Below, piece by piece: positions 28,785 to 40,543 of a stretch of 64,000 nt of DNA (its first letter is position 1; every line of letters begins with the position of its first letter). The DNA comes from Acidovorax sp. SUPP3334 (GTDB lineage: Bacteria; Pseudomonadota; Gammaproteobacteria; Burkholderiales; Burkholderiaceae_C). Where the stretch lies: the NCBI RefSeq assembly GCF_030159055.1, contig NZ_BQXQ01000021.1, positions 1 through 64,000 on the forward strand, written 5' to 3'. The notes below the pieces were generated by a model. The model was not told where the DNA came from, searched no databases, and saw only the letters and a program-made list of their open reading frames with translations. Position numbers and translations under genes: made by a program.

Positions 28785-30241
28785 AACACGCCATTCGCCA
28801 CATCCACTTCGTCGGCCTGGGTGGCGCCGGCATGTGCGGCATCGCCGAGGTGCTGTTCAACCTGGGCTACGGCATTTCCGGCTCGGACCTGTCCGACAGC
28901 GCCACGCTGCGCCGCCTGCAGGCGCTGGGCATCCGCACCTGCGTGGGCCATGCGGCCGCGCACATCGAAGGCGCCGACGCCGTGGTCACCTCGACGGCCG
29001 TGCAAGCCGACAACCCCGAAGTGCTGGCCGCCCGCGAAAAGAAGATTCCCGTGGTGCCGCGCGCCCTCATGCTGGCCGAGTTGATGCGCCTCAAACGCGG
29101 CATCGCCATCGCCGGCACGCATGGTAAGACGACCACCACCAGCCTCGTCACCAGCGTGCTGGCCGAGGCCGGGCTCGACCCGACGTTCGTGATCGGCGGG
29201 CGGCTGAACAGCGCGGGCGCCAACGCCAAGCTGGGCAGCGGCGACTACATCGTCGTGGAGGCGGACGAATCCGACGCCTCGTTCCTCAACCTGCTGCCCG
29301 TGATGGCCGTGGTGACGAACATCGACGCCGACCACATGGAAACCTACGGGCACGACTTCGGCCGCCTCAAGGGCGCGTTCGTCGAGTTTTTGCACCGCAT
29401 GCCGTTCTACGGCACGGCGATCCTGTGCGTGGACAACCCGGCCATCCGCGACATCCTGGCCGACGTGACCTGTCCCATCACGAGCTACGGCTTTTCCGAA
29501 GACGCCCAGGTGCGCGCGGTGGACGTGCGGGCCGATGCGGGCCAGATGCGCTTTCGCGTGCAGCGGCGCAACGGCGTCACGCTGCCGGACATCGACGTGG
29601 TGCTGAACCTGGCGGGAGAGCACAACGTGCTGAACGCGCTGTCGGCCATCGCGGTGGCGGTCGAGCTGAACATTCCGGACGACGCGCTGCTGCGTGCCCT
29701 GGCCAGCTTCAAGGGCGTGGGCCGGCGCTTCCAGCGCTACGGCGACATCTCGGCGCCGGGCGGCGGCACGTTCGCGCTGATCGAAGACTATGGCCACCAC
29801 CCCGTGGAGATGACGGCGACGCTGGCGGCGGCGCGCGGCGCCTTTCCGGGCCGGCGCCTGGTGCTCGCGTTTCAGCCGCACCGCTACAGCCGCACGCGCG
29901 ACTGCTTCGAGGATTTCGTGAAGGTCATGGGCAGTGCCGATGCCGTGCTGCTGACCGAGGTGTATGCCGCGGGCGAAGCGCCCATCGTGGCCGCCGATGG
30001 CCGGTCGCTCACCCGCGCCCTGCGCGTGGCCGGCAAGGTCGAGCCCGTGTTCGTGGACGACGTGGGCACGCTCGCGCAGGCGATCGTGGACAACGCCCGC
30101 GACGGCGATGTGGTGCTGTGCATGGGTGCCGGCTCGATCGGCGCCGTGCCGGCCAAGGTGGTGGAGATGCTGCAAACAGAACCAACGCAAGAAGCGCGAC
30201 AAGCGCAGGAAGCGCCAGCCCTGGCGGAGGCCGCACGATGA
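28781..30241 (+). CDS. murC: MurC, UDP-MurNAc:L-alanine ligase
   Basis: 486-residue Mur ligase, the first amino-acid-adding step. N-terminal [19 protein letters not shown] binds UDP-MurNAc; P-loop GTHGKTTTT begins at residue 112; the [10 protein letters not shown] and DYGHHPVE motifs are characteristic of MurC. A 20-residue Glu/Ala/Gln tail extends past the family end and is read through CGGAGGCCGC, which serves as the ddl ribosome site. It overlaps murG and ddl by ATGA. Confidence 0.97.
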   Translation: MKHAIRHIHFVGLGGAGMCGIAEVLFNLGYGISGSDLSDSATLRRLQALGIRTCVGHAAAHIEGADAVVTSTAVQADNPEVLAAREKKIPVVPRALMLAELMRLKRGIAIAGTHGKTTTTSLVTSVLAEAGLDPTFVIGGRLNSAGANAKLGSGDYIVVEADESDASFLNLLPVMAVVTNIDADHMETYGHDFGRLKGAFVEFLHRMPFYGTAILCVDNPAIRDILADVTCPITSYGFSEDAQVRAVDVRADAGQMRFRVQRRNGVTLPDIDVVLNLAGEHNVLNALSAIAVAVELNIPDDALLRALASFKGVGRRFQRYGDISAPGGGTFALIEDYGHHPVEMTATLAAARGAFPGRRLVLAFQPHRYSRTRDCFEDFVKVMGSADAVLLTEVYAAGEAPIVAADGRSLTRALRVAGKVEPVFVDDVGTLAQAIVDNARDGDVVLCMGAGSIGAVPAKVVEMLQTEPTQEARQAQEAPALAEAAR

Positions 30242-31263
30242 CGATCAACGAAGACACCACGCCGGCCATCGACGTGCGCTCCCTGGGCAAGGTCGCCGTG
30301 CTGATGGGCGGCTCGTCCGCCGAGCGCGAGGTATCGCTCATGTCCGGCGGCGGGGTGCTCCAGGCGCTGCGCGCCCGGGGCGTGGACGCGCACGCGTTCG
30401 ACCCTTCCCAGACCGACCTGTCCGAACTGCGCCACGGTGGCTATGCGCGGTGCTTCATCGCGCTGCACGGCCGCCATGGCGAAGACGGCACGGTGCAGGG
30501 CGCGCTGGAACTGCTCGGCATTCCGTACACCGGCCCGGGCGTGATGGCGTCCAGCATCGCGATGGACAAGATCATGACCAAGCGCATCTGGCGCTTCGAA
30601 GGGCTGCCCACGCCGGACTGGCGCCTGGTGTCGAGCGCCGCGGAAACCGCGCAGGCCCTGCAGGCGCTGGGCGCACCGATGATCGTCAAGCCCTCGCGCG
30701 AAGGCTCCACCATCGGGCTCACCAAGGTGACCTCGCCCGGTCAGTGCGAACAGGCCTACCTGCTGGCTTCCCGCTACGACCCCGAGGTGCTGTGCGAGGA
30801 GTTCATCGAGGGCGACGAGACCACCTGCCCGGTGCTGGGCCAGGGGGCGGGCGCCCGGGCGCTGCCGGTGATCCGCATCGTGGCGCCGGCCGGCAATTAC
30901 GACTACCAGAACAAGTACTTCACCGACGTCACCCAGTACCACTGCCCGAGCGGCCTTCCCGAAGCGCAAGAGCGCGAGATCCAGCGGCTCGTGGTCGAGG
31001 CTTTCCGCACGCTGCAGTGCCGGGGCTGGGCGCGCGCCGACATCATGATCCGCGCCAGCGACCGCAAGCCTTTCCTGCTGGAGATCAACACCTCGCCCGG
31101 CATGACCGGCCATTCGCTGGTGCCCATGTCGGCCCGCGCGAGCGGCGTGAGCTACGAGGCGCTGTGCCTGAGCATTCTCGCGAGCGCCTCGCTCGACGGG
31201 CTGCAGGGCAGCGCCGGCGCGGCAACCTTGGCCGCCGCCCCAGGAGCGCCGGGAGCCGCATGA
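30238..31263 (+). CDS. ddl: D-alanine--D-alanine ligase
   Basis: 341-residue ATP-grasp enzyme making D-Ala-D-Ala for MurF. Features: [19 protein letters not shown] at the N-terminus, [33 protein letters not shown] (ATP loop), NYDYQNKY and the metal site [10 protein letters not shown]. The Tyr of the omega loop (NYDY) suggests a normal D-Ala-D-Ala rather than D-Ala-D-lactate enzyme. It overlaps ftsQ by ATGA. Confidence 0.97.
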   Translation: MTINEDTTPAIDVRSLGKVAVLMGGSSAEREVSLMSGGGVLQALRARGVDAHAFDPSQTDLSELRHGGYARCFIALHGRHGEDGTVQGALELLGIPYTGPGVMASSIAMDKIMTKRIWRFEGLPTPDWRLVSSAAETAQALQALGAPMIVKPSREGSTIGLTKVTSPGQCEQAYLLASRYDPEVLCEEFIEGDETTCPVLGQGAGARALPVIRIVAPAGNYDYQNKYFTDVTQYHCPSGLPEAQEREIQRLVVEAFRTLQCRGWARADIMIRASDRKPFLLEINTSPGMTGHSLVPMSARASGVSYEALCLSILASASLDGLQGSAGAATLAAAPGAPGAA

Positions 31264-32114
31264 ACCCCTCGCTGCCCGCACCGCTTGACGTCAAGCTCAT
31301 GAACCTGACCGCCACGGTCCTGTTCGTGGGCTGCGCCGCGCTCGTGCTGGTGGCGGGCGGCTCGTGGCTGCTGCGCCACCCGGCGTTCGCCATCGGCCGC
31401 ATCGTGGTGCAGGGCGAGCTGGTGCACAACAACGCCGTCACGCTGCGCGCCAATGTCGGTCCGCACCTGGTGGGCAATTTCTTCACCGTGGACCTGCGTG
31501 CCGTGCGCGAGGCGTTCGAGCAGGTGCCCTGGGTGCGCCATGCCATGGTGCGGCGCGAGTTTCCCAACAGCCTGCGCGTTGAGCTGCAGGAGCACGACGC
31601 GGCCGCCTACTGGGGCGCCGAAGAAGGCTCCACCCTGGTCAACAGCCAGGGCGAAGTTTTCGAGGCCAACGGCGACGATCTGGATGCGGACGATTTGCCC
31701 CGCCTGCAAGGGCCGCAGGGCCACTCCCTGGAGGTGCTGCAGATGTACCACCGCCTGGGCCCCGTCTTTGAGCCGCTGGACGCGAAAGTCGATGCGCTCG
31801 AACTCACCGGCCGTGGCGGCTGGCGCGCCACGCTGGACGGCGGAGCCACGCTGGAGCTGGGCGGCGGCACGCCCGAAGAGGTGGTGCAACGCTCACAGCG
31901 CTTCGTGCGCACGCTGGCGCGCGTGGCCGGCCAGTACGGACGGCGCGCGGATGCGCTCGAATCGGCCGATCTGCGCCATGCCGACGGCTATGCGCTGCGG
32001 CTGCGCGGTGTGACCACGGTGAATGGCGACGTGCCCAAGGCCGCCGCCAGGGCCCCCGCGCGCAACGCGGCGCAGCGCGCACGCCCAGGCAGAACAACAG
32101 GGCAGAACCACTGA
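31260..32114 (+). CDS. ftsQ: Cell division protein FtsQ
   Basis: 284-residue bitopic protein that scaffolds FtsL/FtsB. A short cytoplasmic N-terminus, one transmembrane helix (about residues 16-38), a POTRA domain (about 45-115, [22 protein letters not shown]) and the FtsQ beta domain with [20 protein letters not shown] follow. The last ~30 residues are a basic Ala/Arg tail. It overlaps ddl by ATGA and ends 16 nt before ftsA. Confidence 0.96.
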   Translation: MNPSLPAPLDVKLMNLTATVLFVGCAALVLVAGGSWLLRHPAFAIGRIVVQGELVHNNAVTLRANVGPHLVGNFFTVDLRAVREAFEQVPWVRHAMVRREFPNSLRVELQEHDAAAYWGAEEGSTLVNSQGEVFEANGDDLDADDLPRLQGPQGHSLEVLQMYHRLGPVFEPLDAKVDALELTGRGGWRATLDGGATLELGGGTPEEVVQRSQRFVRTLARVAGQYGRRADALESADLRHADGYALRLRGVTTVNGDVPKAAARAPARNAAQRARPGRTTGQNH

Positions 32115-32130
32115 GGGCAGGACACAGAAT

Positions 32131-33360
32131 ATGGCAAGAGAATACAAAGACGTGGTCGTGGGGCTGGACATCGGCACCGCCAAGGTGATGGCGGTGGTCG
32201 CCGAGGTGCTGCCCAACGGCGAACTCAAGCTCGCAGGGCTGGGCGTGGCGCCGAGCAACGGCTTGAAGCGCGGCGTGGTGGTGAACATCGACGCCACGGT
32301 GCAAAGCATCCAGCAGGCGCTGAAAGAGGCCGAGCTGATGGCCGACTGCAAGATCCAGCGCGTGTACACCGGCATCACCGGCAGCCACATCCGCGGGCTC
32401 AATTCGAGCGGCATGGTCGCGGTCAAGGACAAGGAAGTCACCCAGGCCGACGTGGCGCGCGTGGTGGAGACGGCCAAGGCCATCAACATCTCCAGCGACC
32501 AGCGGCTCCTGCTGGTCGAGCCGCAGGAATTCGTGATCGACGGGCAGGATGTCAAAGAGCCCATCGGCATGAGCGGCATCCGCCTGGAGGCCAAGATCCA
32601 CATCGTGACCGGCGCTCAGAGCGCGGCCGAGAACATCATCAAGTGCGTGCGCCGCTGCGGGCTCGAAGTGGAGCAGCTCATGCTGAACCCGCTCGCCTCC
32701 AGCCAGGCCGTGCTGACCGACGACGAGCGCGAACTGGGCGTGGCGGTGGTGGACATCGGCGCTGGCACCACCGACGTGGCGATCTTCACCGGCGGCGCCA
32801 TTCGCCACACGGCCGTGATCCCGATCGCGGGCGACCTCATCACCAGCGACATCGCCATGGCGCTGCGCACGCCCACCAAGGACGCCGAGGACATCAAGGT
32901 CGAAAGCGGCTACGCCAAGCAGCTGCTGGCCGATCCGGAGGCGCAGGTGGAAGTGCCCGGCCTGGGCGACCGCAGCCCCCGCATGCTCAGCAAGCAGGCG
33001 CTGGCCGGCGTGATCGAGCCGCGCGTGGAGGAAATCTTCTCGCTCGTGCAGCAGGTGATCCGCGAGTCCGGCTACGAAGAAGTGTTGTCCTCTGGCATCG
33101 TGCTCACGGGGGGCAGCGCCATCATGCCGGGCATGGTCGAGCTGGGCGAGGACATCTTCCTCAAGCCCGTGCGCCGGGGTATTCCGAAGTATTCGAGCGC
33201 GCTGGCGGACATGATCGCCCAGCCGCGCGCAGCCACCGTGATGGGCCTGCTCGAAGAGGCGCGCCTGGCGCGCCTGCGCGGCTTCAAGGTGGCGCAAAAG
33301 AGCGGCTCGGTCAAGACCGCGTTCGGCCGCTTCAAGGATTTCATCGTGGGGAACTTCTGA
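32131..33360 (+). CDS. ftsA: Cell division protein FtsA
   Basis: 409-residue actin-like ATPase that tethers FtsZ to the membrane. Phosphate loops GLDIGTAKVMAVVAE (N-terminus) and VVDIGAGTTDVAIF are intact, the 1C subdomain lies at about residues 85-160, and the C-terminal amphipathic membrane-targeting helix is visible as FGRFKDFIVGNF. The start lies 16 nt after ftsQ. Confidence 0.97.
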   Translation: MAREYKDVVVGLDIGTAKVMAVVAEVLPNGELKLAGLGVAPSNGLKRGVVVNIDATVQSIQQALKEAELMADCKIQRVYTGITGSHIRGLNSSGMVAVKDKEVTQADVARVVETAKAINISSDQRLLLVEPQEFVIDGQDVKEPIGMSGIRLEAKIHIVTGAQSAAENIIKCVRRCGLEVEQLMLNPLASSQAVLTDDERELGVAVVDIGAGTTDVAIFTGGAIRHTAVIPIAGDLITSDIAMALRTPTKDAEDIKVESGYAKQLLADPEAQVEVPGLGDRSPRMLSKQALAGVIEPRVEEIFSLVQQVIRESGYEEVLSSGIVLTGGSAIMPGMVELGEDIFLKPVRRGIPKYSSALADMIAQPRAATVMGLLEEARLARLRGFKVAQKSGSVKTAFGRFKDFIVGNF

Positions 33361-33531
33361 CATGTTCCTCCCTCTGCCCTGGCTTGCTCGCGCCGGCCCC
33401 CAAGCGCTTTCCTGGCTTCGATGGCGGGGCACCGGCCCGCCGTTCGTTCCCCGGACTGTCTCGCAACCCATTTCAACCATCCAGCCTTTTTGGCCCCATG
33501 CAATTCACGTGAAAGACTAGGAGCACCCACC

Positions 33532-34758
33532 ATGACCATCGAAATGATCGAAGCCGAAGAATTCAATCAGGGCACCCAGATCAAGGTGATCGGTGTCGGC
33601 GGCGGCGGCGGCAATGCCGTGGCCCACATGATCGCGCGCAATGTCCAGGGCGTGGAGTTCGTCTGCGCCAACACCGACGCTCAGGCCCTCACGCGCAGCC
33701 CCGCGCACCGCACCATCCAGCTGGGCGGCAGCGGCCTGGGCGCAGGCAGCAAGCCCGACAAGGGCCGCGACGCTGCCGAGGCGGCCGTCGAAGACATCCG
33801 CAGCGCCATCGCCGGCGCGCACATGCTGTTCATCACCGCCGGCATGGGTGGCGGCACGGGCACGGGCGCCGCGCCCGTGATCGCGCGCGTCGCCAAGGAA
33901 ATGGGCATTCTCACCGTGGGCGTGGTCACCAAGCCCTTCGACTGGGAAGGCGGCCGCCGCATGGCCAATGCCGACAACGGCCTGGCCGAGCTGGAAGCCA
34001 ACGTCGATTCGCTGATCGTCGTGCTCAACGAGAAGCTGCTGGAAGTGCTGGGCGACGACATCACCCAGGACGAAGCCTTCGCGCACGCCAACGACGTGCT
34101 GAAGAACGCCGTGGGCGGCATCGCTGAAATCATCAACGAATACGGCCACGTCAACGTCGACTTCGAAGACGTGCGCACCGTGATGGGCGAGCCCGGCAAG
34201 GCCATGATGGGCACCGCCACGGCAGCCGGCCCGGACCGCGCACGCATCGCCGCCGAACAGGCCGTGGCCTGCCCGCTGCTGGAAGGCATCGACCTGTCGG
34301 GCGCCAAGGGCGTGCTGGTGCTGGTGACGGCGGCCAAGGGGAGCCTCAAGCTGTCCGAGTCGCGCCTGGCGATGAGCACCATCAATGCCTACGCCTCGCC
34401 GGATGCGCACGTGATCTACGGCGCCGCCTACGACGACAGCCTGGGCGAGGAAATCCGCGTGACCGTGGTGGCCACCGGCCTGTCGCGCCAGAACGCACGC
34501 CGCCAGCCCATCTCGGTGGTGCAGGGCGGCCTGCGCACCGGCACGGACAACGTGGCCTACCAGATGCCCATCGCCGGCGCGACGCTGGGCGGTGGCCTGG
34601 TCGGCGCGGGCTCGGCGCAAGCGGACTACGGCAACATGTCGGTGCCCAGCGTGTGGCGCACCAACCGCACGCAGGCGGCAGCCCGTGTGGACGCGCTGTC
34701 TTCCGGCGGCATGGACGACCTGGAAATCCCCGCATTCCTGCGCAAGCAGGCCGACTGA
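33532..34758 (+). CDS. ftsZ: Cell division GTPase FtsZ
   Basis: 408-residue tubulin homologue that forms the Z ring. The GTP signature GGGTGTGAAP starts near residue 106, the T7 synergy region is NVDFEDVRTVM, and the C-terminal peptide DDLEIPAFLRKQAD, which binds FtsA and ZipA, is intact after an ~80-residue linker. The ribosome site is TAGGAGC, 8 nt before the ATG. The 171-nt gap after ftsA is the largest inside the cluster and may hold an ftsZ promoter; none is clear by eye. Confidence 0.98.
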   Translation: MTIEMIEAEEFNQGTQIKVIGVGGGGGNAVAHMIARNVQGVEFVCANTDAQALTRSPAHRTIQLGGSGLGAGSKPDKGRDAAEAAVEDIRSAIAGAHMLFITAGMGGGTGTGAAPVIARVAKEMGILTVGVVTKPFDWEGGRRMANADNGLAELEANVDSLIVVLNEKLLEVLGDDITQDEAFAHANDVLKNAVGGIAEIINEYGHVNVDFEDVRTVMGEPGKAMMGTATAAGPDRARIAAEQAVACPLLEGIDLSGAKGVLVLVTAAKGSLKLSESRLAMSTINAYASPDAHVIYGAAYDDSLGEEIRVTVVATGLSRQNARRQPISVVQGGLRTGTDNVAYQMPIAGATLGGGLVGAGSAQADYGNMSVPSVWRTNRTQAAARVDALSSGGMDDLEIPAFLRKQAD

Positions 34759-34793
34759 CCGGGAGGGCCGCCCGGCCTTTCTTGTTCACACAA

Positions 34794-34827
34794 CCGCCGC
34801 CCTTCGCAAGGGGCCGGCGGTTTTTTT
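34794..34827 (+). terminator. Intrinsic terminator after ftsZ
   Basis: GC-rich stem formed by CCGCCGCCCTT and AAGGGGCCGGCGG, with a one- or two-base bulge and a CGC loop, followed by seven T residues (34821-34827). It sits 36 nt after the ftsZ stop codon and separates the dcw cluster from lpxC. Confidence 0.88.
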
Positions 34828-34902
34828 ACACCCCGCCTGGCCTATCACCTTCATAGATGCGGGGATGCCCCACGATGGTGCCCACCCCTCTAAAATCGCC
34901 CG

Positions 34903-35826
34903 ATGCTCCAGCAACGCACGATCAAGACCCTGACCCGCGCCGTCGGCGTAGGCCTGCACAGCGGACAGCGCGTCGAATTGACGCTGCGCCCGGCACAGCC
35001 CGACACGGGCATCGTGTTCCGCCGGGTGGATCTGCCGGAGCCGGTGGACATTCCGATCACCGCCATGGCCGTGGTGGACACGCGCATGGCGTCCACCATC
35101 GGCGTGGGCAGTGCCAAGGTGCACACGGTGGAGCACCTCATGTCCGCGTGTGCCGGCCTGGGGCTGGACAATCTCTACATCGACATCACGGCCGAAGAGG
35201 TGCCCATCCTCGACGGGTCTTCGGCCTCGTTCGTGTTCCTGCTGCAGAGCGCGGGCGTGGAGCTGCAAAAGGCCCCCAAGCGTTTCATCCGCGTGATTCG
35301 GCCGGTCGAGGTGCGGGAAGGCACCGGTGCCAACACCAAGTGGGCGCGGCTCGATCCCTACCATGGCTACAAGCTGCGCTTCGAGATCGACTTCGCGCAC
35401 CCGGCGGTCGATTCGACCGGGCAGAGCGTGGAGTTCGACCTGGGGCAGGGCAACTACACCCGCGACATCGCGCGCGCACGCACCTTCGGTTTCACCAAGG
35501 ACGTGGAGATGATGCGGGCGAGCGGGCTGGCGCTGGGCGGCGGGCTCGACAACGCCATCGTCATGGATGACTACAAGGTGCTCAACAGCGATGGTCTTCG
35601 CTACGACGACGAGTTCGTCAAGCACAAGATTCTCGATGCCATCGGCGACCTGTACCTCGTGGGCAAGCCGCTGCTGGCCGCCTACAGCGCTTTCCGCTCG
35701 GGCCATGCGATGAACAACCTGCTGCTGCGCGAACTGCTCTCGCAAAAGGACGCCTGGGAAATCGCCACGTTCGAGAACGAGCGCCAGGCGCCGGCCGGCT
35801 TCGCGCAGCCGGTGGCTGCGTGGTAG
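34903..35826 (+). CDS. lpxC: LpxC, UDP-3-O-acyl-N-acetylglucosamine deacetylase
   Basis: 307-residue zinc enzyme catalysing the committed step of lipid A synthesis. Zinc ligands H78 (HTVEHLMSA), H241 and D245 ([12 protein letters not shown]) and the catalytic H268 (SGHAMNN) are all present. It lies in its classical place after ftsZ but beyond a terminator, so it has its own promoter; a TAAAAT -10-like hexamer lies at 34891-34896, only 7 nt before the ATG, so the real start site remains open. Confidence 0.97.
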   Translation: MLQQRTIKTLTRAVGVGLHSGQRVELTLRPAQPDTGIVFRRVDLPEPVDIPITAMAVVDTRMASTIGVGSAKVHTVEHLMSACAGLGLDNLYIDITAEEVPILDGSSASFVFLLQSAGVELQKAPKRFIRVIRPVEVREGTGANTKWARLDPYHGYKLRFEIDFAHPAVDSTGQSVEFDLGQGNYTRDIARARTFGFTKDVEMMRASGLALGGGLDNAIVMDDYKVLNSDGLRYDDEFVKHKILDAIGDLYLVGKPLLAAYSAFRSGHAMNNLLLRELLSQKDAWEIATFENERQAPAGFAQPVAAW

Positions 35827-35854
35827 GCCCGAGCAACGACGGTTCGGGTTCGGC

Positions 35855-36031
35855 ATGCTGATCTTTCGCTGGCTGGCGACCTTGCTGCTGCTCATGGCGG
35901 CCGTGTCGTTCGCGTTCTACGTGGGCACGGGGCAGGCGCGCTACAAGCGCTGGGGCCTCATCATCCTCAAGTGGACGGTGATCGCCGCGTTCGTGTTCTT
36001 CGCCGTGCTCATCCTGGGGCGCATCGCTTGA
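35855..36031 (+). CDS. Small two-helix membrane protein of unknown function
   Basis: 58 residues, start ATG 35855, stop TGA 36031. Two hydrophobic helices (about residues 2-22 and 35-56) are joined by a basic turn GQARYKRWG, giving an inner-membrane hairpin. It begins 28 nt after lpxC and ends about 40 nt before the TPP riboswitch. I do not recognise a characterised family. The coherent hydrophobic pattern and tight spacing support a real gene. Confidence 0.65.
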   Translation: MLIFRWLATLLLLMAAVSFAFYVGTGQARYKRWGLIILKWTVIAAFVFFAVLILGRIA

Positions 36032-36073
36032 ACGGACTGGAGCGCGCCGGGGTGCTGGCCTATACTGGCGCCT

Positions 36074-38167
<2,094 letters not shown>

Positions 38168-38215
38168 ACCGCCTTCGATCGGTCGCGCCGCCTGGCTGGG
38201 CGGCGCGCGAGCCGC

Positions 38216-38677
38216 TCAGGCGTGCGTCAGTCGCAATCGCATGGCGGGCGCTGGCGCCGACGGGTGAGCGGCCCGCGGCGTTGCTTCGCCGCTGCCGGCG
38301 GACTGCGGCAGCGCAAACTGGCTGATCACCGCCGACAGGTCATGCGCCTGGCCGCGCAGGCTTGCCGCGGCGGCGGCGGATTGCTCCACCAGGGCGGCGT
38401 TTTGCTGCGTCATCTCGTCGATGCGCGACATGGCGGCGTGGATGGCGGCGATGTCCTGGTTCTGCGACTGGGTGTGGCTGCGGATCTCGCCCATGGTCTG
38501 CGCGGTGTTCTGGATGGTGGAGACCACGCGTTCCATCGTGCGGCCCGCGTGCCCGGCCAGGCTGGCGCCCGAGGCCACCTGCTGCACCGACTCGGCGATC
38601 AGCGCCTTGATCTCGCGCGCGGCCTCGGCCGAGCGGTTGGCCAGGCTGCGCACTTCGCTGGCCACCACGGCGAAGCC
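38216..38677 (-). pseudogene. Chemoreceptor C-terminal remnant (minus strand)
   Basis: The frame encodes only the second half of a methyl-accepting chemotaxis protein. It opens abruptly inside the conserved GFAVVASEVRSLANRSAEAAREIKAL motif and continues through the descending coiled coil (MTQQNAALVEQSAAAAASL) to a Pro/Ala tail. The N-terminal sensor, both transmembrane helices, HAMP and the hairpin tip are absent. At its 5' end it collides with the matching remnant on the plus strand. A residual start at GTG/ATG 38668 would yield a soluble fragment of doubtful use. Confidence 0.8.
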
Positions 38678-39103
38678 GCCAAGGAGATCAAGGGCCTCAT
38701 CGGTTCATCGGTGGACCGTGTCGAAGACGGCTCGCGGCTGGTGACCGAAGCCGGCGCCACCATGAACGAGATCGTGGGCAGCGTGCGCCGCGTGTCGGAC
38801 ATCATTTCCGAGATCACCGCGGCGTCGTCCGAGCAGAGCGACAACATCGGGCAGATCAGCCAGTCCGTGAGCCAGCTCGACCAGATGACGCAGCAGAACG
38901 CGGCCCTGGTGGAGCAGTCCACGGCCGCCTCGGAATCGCTGCGCGACCAGGCCAATCAGCTCACGCAGGCGGTGAGCCAGTTCAAGCTGAGCGATGCGGA
39001 CGCGGTGCGGCCTCTCGCAACGGGCGAAGGCGTGAGCGCGAGCGTGGCCCGCACCCGTGCGGTGCCGGCCGTCAAGCAAGCCTCGGCGCTGCAATTGCGC
39101 TGA
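38672..39103 (+). pseudogene. Chemoreceptor C-terminal remnant (plus strand)
   Basis: The frame begins inside EAAKEIKGLIGSSVDRVEDG and runs through ISEITAASSEQSDNIGQISQ and MTQQNAALVEQSTAASESLR to a normal-looking C-terminus and stop. Everything upstream of this motif is missing and no plausible start codon or ribosome site precedes it in frame with receptor sequence. The junction with the minus-strand remnant is at 38668-38680, where both genes would share CGAAGCCGC. Confidence 0.8.
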
Positions 39104-39273
39104 GGCACCTGCGCGTGCGCCTGCGGGCGGATGCATCTGGTTGCGCGTGTGCGCCGCTTGCAAACCTGTGCCAACGCCGGGAAAACCTCTGGTAAAGCAA
39201 GGGTTGCCGAAGGAGAAAACCGCGCGAATTGCGGCACCATGCGGGCATGTTCAACCTTTTCGAAGGGCTTGAA

Positions 39274-39879
39274 ATGTCGCGAGACGCTTCGATCCTGAAT
39301 GACTCCCGCGGCCTGTCCGCCGCAGAGACCGCCTCGATGGCTTCCCCCTCCCGTCGTCTGCAGGGCCTGGCGGCGGCCTGCGTTGCCTTCCTCATGGGCG
39401 CCGCTTCGCTGGGCGCCGAGGCCCAGCCCCGCGACGACCGGCACGAGCAGCGCCATGGCCAGCGCCACGGCGACCACCGCGATCGCGACCGGGGCCGGGA
39501 CGACGGCCGCCATGGCGACCGCCGGTATGAAGGCCCCCGACACGACGACCGGCGCGGCCCGCCGGGCTACCGGCATCCCGGTCCGCCACCGCACGCCTAC
39601 CAGGGCGGCCCCGCCTATCGCCCCGGTCCGCCCATGGTGCATCCGGGCCACCGCCCGCCGCCGCCGATGTACGGGCACCGGGGCGTGGGGCCCCAGCACG
39701 ACTGGTACCGCGGCAGCCGCGTGCCGCCCATGTACCGCTCGCACCATTACGTGGTCAACAACTGGCGCCACCACCACCTCGCGGCGCCGCCGCGCGGCTA
39801 CCACTGGGTGCAGAACGGGCCGGACTATCTGCTGATCGCCATCGGTACCGGGGTGATCGCGCAGATCGTCTTCCAGTAG
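39274..39879 (+). CDS. RcnB-like periplasmic protein
   Basis: 201-residue secreted protein. The signal peptide core LAAACVAFLMGAASLGAEAQ lies at about residues 28-47. Then comes a His/Asp/Arg-rich stretch (about 50-95) and a Pro/Gly/Tyr-rich part. The C-terminus RGYHWVQNGPDYLLIAIGTG is typical of the RcnB family, linked in E. coli to nickel/cobalt homeostasis. ATG 39274 was chosen for its GAAGGG ribosome site; ATG 39337 would give a more usual signal peptide. The His-rich region suggests metal contact, but no efflux gene is adjacent. Confidence 0.75.
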   Translation: MSRDASILNDSRGLSAAETASMASPSRRLQGLAAACVAFLMGAASLGAEAQPRDDRHEQRHGQRHGDHRDRDRGRDDGRHGDRRYEGPRHDDRRGPPGYRHPGPPPHAYQGGPAYRPGPPMVHPGHRPPPPMYGHRGVGPQHDWYRGSRVPPMYRSHHYVVNNWRHHHLAAPPRGYHWVQNGPDYLLIAIGTGVIAQIVFQ

Positions 39880-39935
39880 GGCGAGAGGGCAGCGGCCCCG
39901 GAGCGGGCGGGGCGCCCTTCGCGCAGCGCTTGCGG

Positions 39936-40484
39936 TCAGTAGCTCCGGCCGCCCTTGTACATGGCGTGCTGGCGCCGGTTGAGCGTGGCCGCCTCGCCCA
40001 GGCGGGCCATGGCGGCTCCGGCGTGCGCGTGGGTGATGGCCATGCCCAGCGCGTCGGCCGCATCGGAGCCGGGCAGGCCGGGCAACTGCAGGAGGCGCCG
40101 CACCATCTCCTGCACCTGCGTCTTGGCCGCTCGGCCGTGGCCGACCACGGCTTTCTTCATCTGCAGCGCGGTGTACTCGGCCACCGGCAGATGGCTGGCC
40201 ACCAGCGCGGTGATGCACGCACCCCTGGCCTGTCCCAGCAGCAAGGTGGACTGGGGGTTCACGTTCACGAAGACGATCTCCACCGTGGCCACGTCGGGCT
40301 GGTAGCGCGCCGCGACTTCGGTGATGCCGTCGAACAGCACTTTCAACCGCCCAGGCAGATCGCCCAGCGCCAGCGCCGTGGTGCGGATCGTCCCGCTGGC
40401 GACGTAGCTCAGCGCGTGGCCGTCCATGTCCACCACGCCGAAGCCGGTGGTCTGCAGGCCGGGGTCGATTCCCAGGATTCTCAT
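39936..40484 (-). CDS. ruvC: Holliday junction endonuclease RuvC
   Basis: 182-residue resolvase that cuts Holliday junctions with RuvAB. Acidic catalytic residues are visible: D7 in [13 protein letters not shown], the Glu of VEIVFVN, and the Asp pair in [12 protein letters not shown], together with the basic segment [16 protein letters not shown]. Length is normal. No ruvA or ruvB follows on this strand within the window. The gene starts just downstream, in minus-strand sense, of repeat copy E. Confidence 0.96.
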   Translation of the reverse strand: MRILGIDPGLQTTGFGVVDMDGHALSYVASGTIRTTALALGDLPGRLKVLFDGITEVAARYQPDVATVEIVFVNVNPQSTLLLGQARGACITALVASHLPVAEYTALQMKKAVVGHGRAAKTQVQEMVRRLLQLPGLPGSDAADALGMAITHAHAGAAMARLGEAATLNRRQHAMYKGGRSY

Positions 40485-40490
40485 GTGCTC

Positions 40491-40543
40491 ACTTATTGAT
40501 AGCTGTCACCGCAATGGATACGGCGGCAGTGGTCGATTCGACC
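40491..40543 (+). repeat. Dispersed AT-hairpin repeat, copy E (cdsA-ruvC gap)
   Basis: ACTTATTGATAGCTGTCACC, then GCAATGGATACGGCGGCAGT and a GATTCGACC end. The first half matches the AT-arm plus GATAGCTG of copy C; the middle carries GCAATGGATA in place of CCCTAGAGGAATA, as does copy J. It fills the gap between the two minus-strand genes and touches the stop codon of the CdsA-like gene. Confidence 0.6.

Noticed and set aside
30160-30236. Possible repeat copy at the 3' end of murC
   Set aside because: Only GAGATGCTGCAAACAGA resembles the start of the murG copy; the CCCTAGNGG and GGAGGCC core with its AT arms is absent.
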